Positions 1 to 8,828 of a stretch of 64,000 nt of DNA are shown here, one piece after another. Source of the stretch: CAVQBP01 sp963710745 (lineage in GTDB: Bacteria > Bacteroidota > Ignavibacteria > Ignavibacteriales > Ignavibacteriaceae); NCBI GenBank assembly GCA_963710745.1, contig CAVQBP010000024.1:310001-374000 (forward strand). Reading direction: 5' to 3'. The first letter of the stretch is position 1, and every line of letters starts with the position of its first letter. The notes under the pieces are model-generated. The model did not search any database and was not told the origin of the DNA. It worked only from the letters and a program-made list of their open reading frames with translations. Position numbers and translations under genes: made by a program.

Positions 1-604
1 TAAAGTCGAGCTTTCTTTGATAAATCTTTTTCAGAATTTCATAATCATATTTATGCCCGTGAGTAAGTATAACGGCAAATGATTTGGGCGGAGGTGTGAA
101 TTGATCTGCAAAATCAGAATATTCTTTATAAATATATTCTTCTGCCGAAGGATTTTTTTCCGGTGATGTAAATTCTTTCCTGTTGTCAATTAATATTGTA
201 TGATAATTTAAAGGTGCCAGAGAATAAAGCAATGCGTGTCCCACATGACCTCCGCCGAAGACATATACAGTAGTTAAACTGCCATGAACTTCATAATATA
301 TGGTTGCCTGCCCGCTGCACTTCATCGGAACAACAGTTGCATTACTATTTTCAAGTGAATCATTATCAGATAACAGGTATTCATTTGTTCCCGATTCACC
401 GGTTGAAAATCTTTTAACAGCCTCTTTTATAACCTCCACTTCTATTGCTCCGCCACCCACCGTACCGATAGTTGAGCCATGGGTTTTTATTATCATTTTA
501 AATCCAGGTTTCCCGGGAGCAGAGCCGCTTGTTTTGACAACAGTTGCAATAACGAAGGACTGATTGTTTTTTTCTAATTCTAATATTTCTTTGTAAATAT
601 CCAT
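1..604 (-). CDS. XdhC/CoxI-family molybdenum hydroxylase maturation factor (partial, 3' end missing)
   Basis: Leftward reading frame starting at ATG 604 and open to the window edge, about 201 residues visible. It has the XdhC_CoxI N-terminal signature GSAPGKPGFKM (residues 27-37) followed by GTVGGGAIE (47-55), a cysteine in PMKCSGQ (93-99), and then the Rossmann domain with VFGGGHVGHAL (115-125). XdhC proteins bind the molybdenum cofactor, promote its sulfuration and insert it into xanthine-dehydrogenase-family enzymes. Here it is the last visible gene of a leftward operon with the three enzyme subunits and a MocA-like protein, so it most likely matures that enzyme, like PaoD/YagQ. The C-terminal end lies outside the window. 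The family call is secure; the assignment to this enzyme is from context. Confidence 0.9.
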   Translation of the reverse strand, partial: MDIYKEILELEKNNQSFVIATVVKTSGSAPGKPGFKMIIKTHGSTIGTVGGGAIEVEVIKEAVKRFSTGESGTNEYLLSDNDSLENSNATVVPMKCSGQATIYYEVHGSLTTVYVFGGGHVGHALLYSLAPLNYHTILIDNRKEFTSPEKNPSAEEYIYKEYSDFADQFTPPPKSFAVILTHGHKYDYEILKKIYQRKLDF

Positions 605-640
605 ATTAAAAAATTATTCGTATAAAAATTAAAATAAAAT

Positions 641-679
641 CTCTGTGGTTCTCTGAGGTACTCCGTGAACTCTGTGTTA
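641..679. repeat. Four ~10-bp CTCTGTGG-type units in tandem
   Basis: Between xdhC and the mocA-like gene stand four near-identical units: CTCTGTGGTT, CTCTGAGGTA, CTCCGTGAA and CTCTGTGTTA. They are GC-richer than the AT-rich flanks. I recall similar CTCTGTG/CTCCGTG strings as dispersed intergenic repeats in several bacterial genomes, but cannot confirm copy number here. No function can be inferred. Confidence 0.6.
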
Positions 680-709
680 TTAATTCCGGACATAGTGAAC
701 CGAAGAAAT

Positions 710-1306
710 TTATTCTGCTATCAAATTATAATCTTCCGGAGTATCAATATCAATTAAGATTTCTTTATAACTGCAATTCCAAATCTTTTTATTAATATTT
801 GTAGTATTTATTACATCTTTCAATGAAGAATTCTCTTCAGCATTGATGATATTTTTAAACAAAGATTTTCTTATTAAAATAGGATGCCCTTTTCTTTCAT
901 TAAAAGATGGCTGAATCCAATCACACTTATCATCTATCTGAGTAATAAAATCATTATAAAAATTTTGCGGGATCTGCGGCTGATCTACAAAATGGTAGAG
1001 GAGCCAATCACACTCACCTGCCTTAGATAATCCTTTTTGAAGAGAAGTAAACATTCCTTTTTCAAAATTATGATTAGGAACTAAAACAATTTTATCTCTT
1101 AATTCTGAGTCGGAAAAATGATCCGCAAAAACTTTAATTATTTCTTTTTCTTTAAAACCAGTAACAACGAATACATTACTACTTAAAGATAATAATTTTT
1201 TTATAATAGATATTATTACCGGTTCATTTTTGTATATAAGCAGAGGTTTAAAATTTCCCATTCTTGATGATAAACCGGCAGCAATGAGAAGTGAATTCAA
1301 TTTCAT
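710..1306 (-). CDS. MocA-like molybdenum cofactor cytidylyltransferase (NTP transferase)
   Basis: 198 residues, the usual length of MocA/MobA-like proteins. The N-terminus has the nucleotide-binding signature LIAAGLSSRMG-x-FKPLL (residues 7-23). The metal-binding aspartate is in HFVDQPQIP (106-113), and the conserved segments NHNFEKGMFTSLQKGL (78-93) and KGHP (139-142) are present. MocA transfers CMP from CTP to molybdopterin, giving the MCD cofactor used by PaoC-type and CoxL-type hydroxylases. It lies downstream of the three enzyme subunits and upstream of xdhC on the same strand, so a role in making the cofactor for that enzyme is likely. MobA (GTP-using) is less likely because the protein resembles MocA and sits next to a hydroxylase. 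Confidence 0.87.
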   Translation of the reverse strand: MKLNSLLIAAGLSSRMGNFKPLLIYKNEPVIISIIKKLLSLSSNVFVVTGFKEKEIIKVFADHFSDSELRDKIVLVPNHNFEKGMFTSLQKGLSKAGECDWLLYHFVDQPQIPQNFYNDFITQIDDKCDWIQPSFNERKGHPILIRKSLFKNIINAEENSSLKDVINTTNINKKIWNCSYKEILIDIDTPEDYNLIAE

Positions 1307-1403
1307 AAAACAAATTATAGTTTAAGCCGTATTTTTGTATGAAAGCATAATTTGCATGGATGCATGAAGACGTACAAACAACAAACTATATGCAACAAAT
1401 CAA

Positions 1404-2381
1404 TCAAGCAGTTAATTTACTGATCATCTTCCTCGTTATATTTCTAGCAAGAGGGATTTTATATTCATTTTGTTCCAGGGGATCAGCATCTTTAAGAACT
1501 TGTGAAACTGCTTCCTCTATTGATTTATCATCTAACTGTAAACCCTTTATTAAGCTGTTTATATTTTTATCCAGCCAGGGAGCAGGTGCAACTCCGCCGT
1601 AAGCAATTCTGCCGCTCTTTAATGAATTACCGTTTTTTGTTAAAACTGCAGCGACACTTACTACTGCAAAATCCCAGACTTCCCTTTCCATAAATTTATA
1701 ATAGCCGCTCTTGGTATTAGCCGGAAGTTCCGGAACAAAAACCTCAGTTACTATCTCTCCCGGTTCAAGTATATTCTCTTTTAAATAATTAACATCCGGT
1801 AAAATAAAAAAATCACTTATAGAAATTGTCCTGGACTTTTTTCCTGAAAATATATTAACCGAAGCATCTAATGCCAGTAAAGCAACAGCCATATCGGACG
1901 GATGCACAATATAGCAGGGGCCGCCGCCGATTATACAATGATATTTATTTTCGCCGTCAACAGCATAACAAATGCTTCCCCCTTTTCTTATGCAGTCAAA
2001 ATCTTTTCTAAAGTACCAGCAGCGTGGGCGTTGATTCAGATTACCTCCTAATGTCCCAACATTTCTTAATTGCGGGGAAGCAATTACATTTGCTGCTTCT
2101 GAAAGCACACCATATTTATCTGCAATTAAAGGATTCTCTGCAATATCTGTTATTGTAACCAGTCCGCCGATCCTCAATCCTTTGCCATTTTCATATTCGA
2201 TAGCAGTTAAATTAGGAATGTTTTTCAGGTTAATAACTTCTTCAGGGGAAATAACATCTTCCTTTAAAAGACTCAGTGCATCAGTTCCGCCGCTGTAAGG
2301 TATTGCTTTCCCTTTTGCTTTCAGCAGTAAACTGCTCGCTTCTTCCAAAGTTTTGGGCTGCAAATAATCAAAATCTACCAT
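1404..2381 (-). CDS. Molybdenum hydroxylase FAD-binding subunit with extra Fe-S cysteines (PaoB/HcrB-like)
   Basis: 325 residues. The FAD_binding_5 start MVDFDYLQPKTLEEA is followed by the flavin-binding PYSGGTD (28-34) and NVGTLGGNL (108-115). Between residues 121 and 156 there is an insert with five cysteines (C121, C130, C138, C149, C156). This matches the [4Fe-4S]-binding insertion seen in PaoB/YagS and in the 4-hydroxybenzoyl-CoA reductase beta subunit and absent from ordinary XDH FAD subunits. The C-terminal CO_deh_flav_C domain follows (about 200-315). The subunit passes electrons between the Fe-S centres and an acceptor. It lies 160 bp after the catalytic subunit gene in the same operon. 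The short gap (2382-2541) has only a 7-bp inverted repeat, GATAACA-ACA-TGTTATC. Confidence 0.92.
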   Translation of the reverse strand: MVDFDYLQPKTLEEASSLLLKAKGKAIPYSGGTDALSLLKEDVISPEEVINLKNIPNLTAIEYENGKGLRIGGLVTITDIAENPLIADKYGVLSEAANVIASPQLRNVGTLGGNLNQRPRCWYFRKDFDCIRKGGSICYAVDGENKYHCIIGGGPCYIVHPSDMAVALLALDASVNIFSGKKSRTISISDFFILPDVNYLKENILEPGEIVTEVFVPELPANTKSGYYKFMEREVWDFAVVSVAAVLTKNGNSLKSGRIAYGGVAPAPWLDKNINSLIKGLQLDDKSIEEAVSQVLKDADPLEQNEYKIPLARNITRKMISKLTA

Positions 2382-2541
2382 AATAATTTCCTTAATTTTT
2401 TAGCGGCACAGATAACAACATGTTATCCCCGGAGTTTAATCTATGCTGCTTTAATTGAAAATCAAAAAGTTACATATATTACTAAATCGAATTATTTTTT
2501 ATATCTAAACTATTCAACATCATTATTCAATTTTTTGCGCT

Positions 2542-4839
2542 TTAACTTTTCAAATAAAGAGCCTTCAAAATTTTATCCGGTGTAATTGGTAAAGATTTAA
2601 TTCTCACTCCAAGTGCGTTGTAAACTGCATTTGCAATTGCACCCGCAGTTGGAATAATTGCCGGTTCACCGATTCCTTTTACACCTGTATTGCTTAATAA
2701 CGAATCACCCTCACTGACAATATGGATTTCGATTTCGGGAGCATCTGCTATTGTTGGAATTTTGTAATTATGTAAATCAGTGGTTAATACTTTGCCCGTA
2801 TTTCTGTCAATTATTCTATCTTCCATAAGAGCATAACCTAATCCCTGCATAATACCGCCATGGAACTGATTTTCCAGGGTTTTCTTATTTAATACTCTGC
2901 CGATATCATGTGCTGCCACAATTTTCAATACTTTAACTTTACCGGTATCTGTATCAACTTCAACTTCTGCAAATTGGGCACCAAAAGTATTAGTGGTATA
3001 ACCTTTCGGATTCTCTTCTCTCGCACCTTCAGTAATTAAAGTTTTTTGATGCATCTTTCTAATTATCTCTGAGATAGTAATTTGTTTTGACTTATCATTA
3101 CTATCTAAAATTTTTCCTTCAGAATAAATAAGCTGCTCCTGGGGGATTTCCCAGATTGCAGCGGCTGCAGATAGAAGCTTCTCTTTCATTTTTTCAGCAG
3201 CATCTCTTACAGCAGGTGAAACAGATGGAGAAGTAGTGCTGCCTCCGCTGCTGCCGCAAAATGGTGCTATCCCGGTATCACCTAATGTAACCGAAATTTT
3301 TTCAAGCGGTAGTTCAAGGATTTCTGCAGCAACCATTGCCATGAACGTGTATGTCCCTGTTCCAAGATCCTGTGTACCTGCAATTACTCTTGCAGAACCA
3401 TCATCATTTAGTTTTAACAGCGCACCGGCCGGAGGTCCGCCGCCTCCCCACCAGATTTGCGAAGCCATACCGAGTCCTTTTTTAATTAGACCTTTACCTG
3501 AACCGGACGGTTTTCTTTTTTTATACCAGTCAATAGCTTCCGCACCTTTAAGATAAGCTTCCTTCAATAGCTTTGAAGTATACGGCACGTTAAATACCTG
3601 ATCTATTTCGGCAATATTCTTTAATCTGAAATCCAGGGGATCCATTCCAATTTTATCTGCCAAATCATCAATTAAAGAATCCAATCCGAAAATACCCTGG
3701 ACATGCCCTGGCGCCCTGAAAGCTCTTGCTCTGCCTGCATTAATAAATACATCATATTCTTGGGTTTTAACATTAGGACACTTGTACATAGTTTTAAGAG
3801 GCCAGCTGCAACCTGCACCATTCGGATAAGCTCCGACAGCACCGTAAGAATAATGCTGCAAGGCAGTTAATGTACCGTCTTTCTTAGCTCCGCCTTTTAA
3901 TTTCTGGAAAGAATCTGGACGGTTGCCTACAGCTAAATTCATTTCTTTCCTGTCTATAGTAATTTTAACCGGTTTTCCTATTTTTTTTGAAAGGAGTGCA
4001 GCCATTACAGTATATTTACCAGTTTCTAATTTACTGCCGAAACCTCCGCCCATATATTTTTTAATTACTCTTACATCATTCTGATCAATATTTAAACTTT
4101 TTGCTACACCATCCCTCACTTCAAATATTCCCTGAGTTGAATCATACACTGTTAATTTATCATGAGACCAATCTACAACACTGCAGTGAACTTCGGTTGG
4201 ATTATGAACAACTACCTGGGTTGTATAAGTTTCTTCCACAACAGCATCGGCCTCTTTAAAACCATTTTCAACATCACCTCTTTCATACTCTGCCGGTTTT
4301 CCCTGTATATTTCCCGATTCATATACTTTTGGAGAATCGGCTTTCATTGCATTCCCGGAATCAACAACAAACGGCAGCTCTTCATAATCTACTTTTATTA
4401 GCTTAAGTGCTTTTTCAGCAGTATCTTCATTTTCTGCCGCTACACATGCAACCTCATCACCTTCATAACGGAGATGGGGATCAAACAATAATGAAATTTC
4501 ATGGTACCATTTAATTTGCGGAGCATTTTTATGAGTCAATATATAATAAACACCATCTAATTCTTCAGCTTTTTTAGTATCGATCATTTTAATTTTAGCA
4601 TTAGGAAAAGGAGAGCGTAGAATTCTCGAATGCGCCATATGCGGTAAATCGATATCAAAAGTATAACCCGGTCCACCGCTAACTTTATCGTATCCGTCGA
4701 TTCTTGAAATTTCTTTTCCTAAATATTTAAGCTTATCATCCGGCGGAAGAGGTTTATATTTTTCAGTAGAAGCTTCACCTAATGTTTCAATCAGCTTATC
4801 TTCAAAATGATATTTGGATTTAACTATTTTCCGAGGCAT
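2542..4839 (-). CDS. Molybdenum hydroxylase catalytic (Mo-binding) subunit, PaoC/YagR-like
   Basis: 765 residues, close to PaoC and other xanthine-oxidase-family large subunits. The a/b hammerhead domain covers about 50-160 and the MoCo-binding domain about 180-750. Visible cofactor motifs are GGGFGSK (264-270), RAFRAPGHVQG, and GIGEPAI, whose Glu (about 725) corresponds to the catalytic base. The enzyme hydroxylates an aldehyde or N-heterocycle using water; the substrate cannot be read from sequence. It follows the 2Fe-2S subunit by 25 bp and precedes the FAD subunit. That gives the gene order small-large-medium, unlike E. coli paoABC. There is no signal peptide of its own, so export would be piggy-back with the Tat-bearing small subunit. 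Confidence 0.93.
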   Translation of the reverse strand: MPRKIVKSKYHFEDKLIETLGEASTEKYKPLPPDDKLKYLGKEISRIDGYDKVSGGPGYTFDIDLPHMAHSRILRSPFPNAKIKMIDTKKAEELDGVYYILTHKNAPQIKWYHEISLLFDPHLRYEGDEVACVAAENEDTAEKALKLIKVDYEELPFVVDSGNAMKADSPKVYESGNIQGKPAEYERGDVENGFKEADAVVEETYTTQVVVHNPTEVHCSVVDWSHDKLTVYDSTQGIFEVRDGVAKSLNIDQNDVRVIKKYMGGGFGSKLETGKYTVMAALLSKKIGKPVKITIDRKEMNLAVGNRPDSFQKLKGGAKKDGTLTALQHYSYGAVGAYPNGAGCSWPLKTMYKCPNVKTQEYDVFINAGRARAFRAPGHVQGIFGLDSLIDDLADKIGMDPLDFRLKNIAEIDQVFNVPYTSKLLKEAYLKGAEAIDWYKKRKPSGSGKGLIKKGLGMASQIWWGGGGPPAGALLKLNDDGSARVIAGTQDLGTGTYTFMAMVAAEILELPLEKISVTLGDTGIAPFCGSSGGSTTSPSVSPAVRDAAEKMKEKLLSAAAAIWEIPQEQLIYSEGKILDSNDKSKQITISEIIRKMHQKTLITEGAREENPKGYTTNTFGAQFAEVEVDTDTGKVKVLKIVAAHDIGRVLNKKTLENQFHGGIMQGLGYALMEDRIIDRNTGKVLTTDLHNYKIPTIADAPEIEIHIVSEGDSLLSNTGVKGIGEPAIIPTAGAIANAVYNALGVRIKSLPITPDKILKALYLKS

Positions 4840-4864
4840 AATTTCCTCACTATTTCATAAAAAT

Positions 4865-5497
4865 TTATTTTGATTGAGCAGCAGCTAAAACAGAATCAAT
4901 TATTTTAGGATAAGCGGAACATCTGCAGATATTTCCGTACATTCCTTTGATCGCTTCTTCTCTAGAAGGATTAGGATTTTTCTTTAGCAAAGCATAAGCT
5001 GCCATTATTTGTCCGGGTGTACAGAATCCGCATTGCAATCCGTCTTTTTCGATAAAAGCTTTTTGAACATGATTTAATTCCCCATCATTGAGCAGCCCTT
5101 CAATTGTAGTAACCTCTTTTCCTTCAACATCAAGTGCAAGCATCTGGCAGGAATAAACGGCTTTTCCATTTAGCACAACAGTACAGCCGCCGCACTCACC
5201 CTGGTTACAAACAATCTTAGTTCCTGTTAATTGAAAATCTTCTCTTAAAAGTTGTGCAAGAGTTGTTGAAGATTTAACAGAAGCATGAACTTTTTTTCCA
5301 TTCAATATAAAAGATAGTTCATACTTTCCTTCCTTAATATCCTTTGCTTTTTTAGAGATTCTTTTTGTAATGCTTTCAACCTGGGGTGAAATTAAATAGG
5401 CTCCGGCAACAGATGAGCCGACTCCTTTTATAAATTTTCTTCTGGAGAATGAGCCTTTTTTTGTGGCTGGCAGATTCGAACCCTCTTCTTTTTTCAT
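4865..5497 (-). CDS. Tat-exported 2Fe-2S subunit of molybdenum hydroxylase (PaoA/YagT-like)
   Basis: 210 residues. It opens with a twin-arginine signal, SFSRRKFIKG (16-25), followed by a hydrophobic Ala/Gly/Val segment to about residue 37. The plant-type ferredoxin domain has C97, C102, C105 and C117 (CNQGECGGC). The second [2Fe-2S] domain has CGFC (156-159) and CRC (191-193). This pattern is diagnostic for the small subunit of the xanthine-oxidase family. The Tat signal indicates the folded complex acts in the periplasm, as for E. coli PaoABC. It is the first gene of the leftward operon; a promoter presumably lies in 5498-5640, but no clear consensus was recognised. Confidence 0.93.
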   Translation of the reverse strand: MKKEEGSNLPATKKGSFSRRKFIKGVGSSVAGAYLISPQVESITKRISKKAKDIKEGKYELSFILNGKKVHASVKSSTTLAQLLREDFQLTGTKIVCNQGECGGCTVVLNGKAVYSCQMLALDVEGKEVTTIEGLLNDGELNHVQKAFIEKDGLQCGFCTPGQIMAAYALLKKNPNPSREEAIKGMYGNICRCSAYPKIIDSVLAAAQSK

Positions 5498-5721
5498 ACG
5501 TTCCCCGATGAAATAAATGTTACATATTTTCCTTAATTAAGATAAAAAACTGCTATTACATTTGCAATAAAATAAAATTGGTTCTTATTTCGATCTTTTA
5601 AAAATCATTTCTCCTTAATAATAATAGCAAGAATGAGCAGACAAATTATTCATCAAAAAAAGAGACAGCAGCTCTGGGAACCTCTGCCTCCCGTTGAGCA
5701 ATACTCAATAATATCTAAGAT

Positions 5722-5942
5722 TTATTTGAGCAGCATTAACTTTTTAGCAGCTGTATAACCATCTCCTCCGGCAAGATCATTTACTTTCAACTGGTAAATA
5801 TAAACTCCGCTTGCCAGATTGCCTGCATTTCCGCCGGAGGCGGATCGCCTTTGGCTGAGAAATTTACATTATATCTTCCTACTGCCTTTTGTTCATTATT
5901 AACCAATGCTGCAGCTTCACGTTCCCAGCATATCATATATCT
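5722..5942 (-). pseudogene. Disrupted T9SS C-terminal sorting domain (out-of-frame tail of the next gene)
   Basis: The preceding reading frame ends abruptly at 5943, just after QNYPNPF. Its natural continuation can still be read below the stop: NPATTIS, YQIPKDGMVTLKIYDMLG, REAAALVNNEQKAVGRYNV, then NLASGVYIYQLK and KKLMLLK ending at TAA 5722-5724. Recovering it requires removing three single extra bases: C after CCGTTT, T in AGCTTATC, and A in GGAACGTG. A GC-rich palindrome (5830-5844) lies in the loop before NLASG. Without this tail the protein should not be recognised by T9SS. Whether this is true decay or read error cannot be decided from the sequence alone. Confidence 0.8.
5830..5850. repeat. 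GC-rich nested palindrome inside the sorting-domain remnant
   Basis: TCCGCC-GGA-GGCGGA (5830-5844) is a perfect inverted repeat. It overlaps a second one, AGGCG-GAT-CGCCT (5838-5850). The block is far richer in G+C than the surrounding AT-rich DNA. It lies where the sorting-domain loop would encode a stretch such as SASGGNAG before NLASG. It resembles short mobile REP-type palindromes that insert in or between genes. Confidence 0.55.
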
Positions 5943-8798
5943 TCAAAGTAACCATTCCATCTTTTGGAATCTGATAAGCTGATTGTAGTTGCCGGATTGA
6001 AACGGATTCGGATAGTTCTGGTCTAATCCGTAATCTTTAACAATGTACAAATCCTCGTAGTTGATCTCTTTTGTATTTTCCTTTTGCAAATTATCCGGTT
6101 TGGTATCACTATAGCTGTCTATTAATGAACATCTGCCGTTGAAATTATTTTCTGATGTTATTCTCAACTGCACTTGTCTGCTCCCTTCAATTCCTTTCAA
6201 ATCTATTTTATATACTTTGTCTTCAAAATTTGTAAGGTTGTTATTATTAAATTCAACTGCTCCCAAATTCCCAAGAATCTTTCCGCTGCCTGCATCTATT
6301 AAATCCAATTTATATGAAACTGAGTTATTTTTACCCAATGCATTTGATTCACTTGACTTATTAGTATCTTGAGACGTTATTCCATTTATAATCTCATAAC
6401 TAAAATCACTCGTAGTTGTTAATGCAAAGGGCTGGCTGATTAAGCATTTATTTAAATCCGATATGTTATCAATTTTCGTTGTATCTGCCACTTTTATAAA
6501 ATCTATTCCCTGATTATTCACGGTAATATTTTTTAGAATAAAGAAAAATCCTGTACTGTCTTTGACAATCGAAGCTCCCCTTCCAATACTCATGTTTGAT
6601 GCAATGCCAGATTTATGTAAACCGTATACGCTCCCGATGCTTGGCGATCTTTTAAAGAAATAAGGCTGGGTTTGGTTATTATAAACTGATGCATACATAG
6701 AATTCACATCGGGAGCATTACTCAGCTGCACTGCCTGACCGGTGGTGTTAAGATCATAAATATCGCGTAAGGTGCTGTTATCAGTGAACTTTGTGTAATT
6801 ACCGTATATTTCATTCCAGATCACAAAATAATGTAAGTAGTCATTTGTAAAGGTTAATTGAGGGGTTCTAATGTTAGTACCGAAATACCAGAAACGGCTG
6901 TTATTTGAACCCCGGAAAACAACATAAGAATTCCATCCCGGCAGATACTGCCCGCTCCAGCAGATTCGAGCATAACCATCTGTTCCTGCTATTATGGATG
7001 GGCTGTGATTATATGAATAGCTGCTTCCGGTGGAAATATTTTGTACTGTACCTTGTGTCGAATACCATTGGGAAGGAGAATCGGGCTGTATAAGTAAATT
7101 TAAAGGAGGAGTACCATAAGTTAATGTAATTGGACAATAATAAATAGAACTCTGCCCAGAAGTATTTCCTTGTTCCCATGCCAATTGAAATTTAACCTCA
7201 TTACCAACCGAATATTTATCTACTGCAACAGTAGGTAATTTTGAATAATTATTAGTTGCATTCACAGAAGAACCATCGTAATAAGTATAAGAAGGGGAGT
7301 AAGGATTAATTCCTAATCCAGCACAAAGATAATACAGCCCGGATGTTTTCTGCCATAATACAACTATTTTACCTGCACTTGAAAATGCAATGACAGGATT
7401 TGCATCTGAAGAATATAAACCGGAAGATTCCGTATATAATGTTGTGCCATAATTATAAAGATATTGTGAGCCATTTGCCAGAAAAGCTTTAAGCTGAATA
7501 GTATAATTATTCCCGTTTTTCTGCTGATAAACAATTGCAACTGAATTATTAGAGAAATCTATTGATGGTTCCTTAGCTTCACCATTATCAAGAGGCTGGC
7601 CATTATTCATTAACTGCCAGGTGGTCCCTTGATCTGTACTTGTTTCGTACCAGACATGGCTTAAGCTCTCATAAACAATATGCATTACTCCATCCGTTGT
7701 TTTAATAAATTTGCGGGAGCTGTTATTAACAAAAGCATTTTGATTATCTGAAAGTTGTGTTGCTTTTAATTTAGCGGTTATGGATGATTGTGGATTAATA
7801 AATACTATAGCCGTTTCCAATTGATTAGTAAATTCAGGTTGTACACCAGTAAAATTCCAGCTTTGCAAATAGATATTATGTGGTAGACCACCAATTGTAA
7901 TACTTGAGGGTAATCTTATAGAATAGTAAGGTGTAGTACCTCCATATGGTTGATTTAGAAGAACAGTTCCATACGTTCCGTTATTAATATTTTCATAAAT
8001 TGCATTATTACCTAAATTCCTATAGCCATATGGAGCTTGATAATAAGCTGAAGTTGTTTTAATAACCCAGGGATCTTTCAATTGTATTGTTAACGAAGGT
8101 ATTTCACTTATTAAATTGAAGGATGTATTATAATATGTTCTATGATAGACATTTATATCATTAGTATTATCTCCTACATATATCCCCGCATGATTATTAT
8201 AATCTGTTGTTGCTGGATTAATTGTTTCCCATCTGTGGAATTTCTGACCTGATAACGAAAAAGCACTGTCCTTCAAAATATTATCTTCATCCAGAGTAAG
8301 AAATCTATTGATATTATTCTGTGGAGTCCAATCGATCCAACTATAACCAGCCCACTCTCTTATTTTAACATTGCTGTTTGCACTCGAGCCATTTTCTTTA
8401 AATGCATTTATATTGTCTACAACCTTTATAGTTCCATACTTTACAACATTAATAGGATCTGACATTTTTGAAAATCCTGGGCCAATGATTTGTACTTTCC
8501 ATTGCCAAACTTGATTTGCAAAACCATCTGTTGTTTGTGAATATAAATGACCACCTTTCGAAACCCATTCTTGAATATCGCTTTGCCATTCATACCAATT
8601 ATATGAATTATCCGAAGTATCATAATCTACACCCGGCTTTAATAGAACATCATTGAAATATAAATCAGCATATAATTTTGTTCTCCATTCATGTTCTGTA
8701 TGCCAAAAAATGTAATGTATATTAATCTTTGCTTGATAATCATTCTGTGAAAATAAAAGACCACAAAAAATAACAAAGAAAAAAATAACCTTTTTCAT
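5943..8798 (-). CDS. Large secreted protein with BNR/sialidase-like propeller region, sorting tail frameshifted
   Basis: 951 residues with a clear Sec signal peptide (MKKVIFFFVIFCGLLFS, then QN). Residues about 20-330 have no recognised domain. Residues about 340-720 show repeated beta-strand blocks such as VMHIVYES-x-HVWYETSTDQGTTW and GKIVVLWQKTSGLYYL, typical of BNR/sialidase-like propellers. The protein reaches the T9SS signature DQNYPNPF and is then thrown out of frame and stops. An intact version would be exported by T9SS to the cell surface. The start at 8798 is supported by the signal peptide. It lies 30 bp downstream of the next lipoprotein gene on the same strand, so the two may be co-transcribed. 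The substrate or role is unknown. Confidence 0.75.
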   Translation of the reverse strand: MKKVIFFFVIFCGLLFSQNDYQAKINIHYIFWHTEHEWRTKLYADLYFNDVLLKPGVDYDTSDNSYNWYEWQSDIQEWVSKGGHLYSQTTDGFANQVWQWKVQIIGPGFSKMSDPINVVKYGTIKVVDNINAFKENGSSANSNVKIREWAGYSWIDWTPQNNINRFLTLDEDNILKDSAFSLSGQKFHRWETINPATTDYNNHAGIYVGDNTNDINVYHRTYYNTSFNLISEIPSLTIQLKDPWVIKTTSAYYQAPYGYRNLGNNAIYENINNGTYGTVLLNQPYGGTTPYYSIRLPSSITIGGLPHNIYLQSWNFTGVQPEFTNQLETAIVFINPQSSITAKLKATQLSDNQNAFVNNSSRKFIKTTDGVMHIVYESLSHVWYETSTDQGTTWQLMNNGQPLDNGEAKEPSIDFSNNSVAIVYQQKNGNNYTIQLKAFLANGSQYLYNYGTTLYTESSGLYSSDANPVIAFSSAGKIVVLWQKTSGLYYLCAGLGINPYSPSYTYYDGSSVNATNNYSKLPTVAVDKYSVGNEVKFQLAWEQGNTSGQSSIYYCPITLTYGTPPLNLLIQPDSPSQWYSTQGTVQNISTGSSYSYNHSPSIIAGTDGYARICWSGQYLPGWNSYVVFRGSNNSRFWYFGTNIRTPQLTFTNDYLHYFVIWNEIYGNYTKFTDNSTLRDIYDLNTTGQAVQLSNAPDVNSMYASVYNNQTQPYFFKRSPSIGSVYGLHKSGIASNMSIGRGASIVKDSTGFFFILKNITVNNQGIDFIKVADTTKIDNISDLNKCLISQPFALTTTSDFSYEIINGITSQDTNKSSESNALGKNNSVSYKLDLIDAGSGKILGNLGAVEFNNNNLTNFEDKVYKIDLKGIEGSRQVQLRITSENNFNGRCSLIDSYSDTKPDNLQKENTKEINYEDLYIVKDYGLDQNYPNPFQSGNYNQLIRFQKMEWLL

Positions 8799-8828
8799 TT
8801 TAGTACCTCCCTTTTGTTTTTGATGTGA

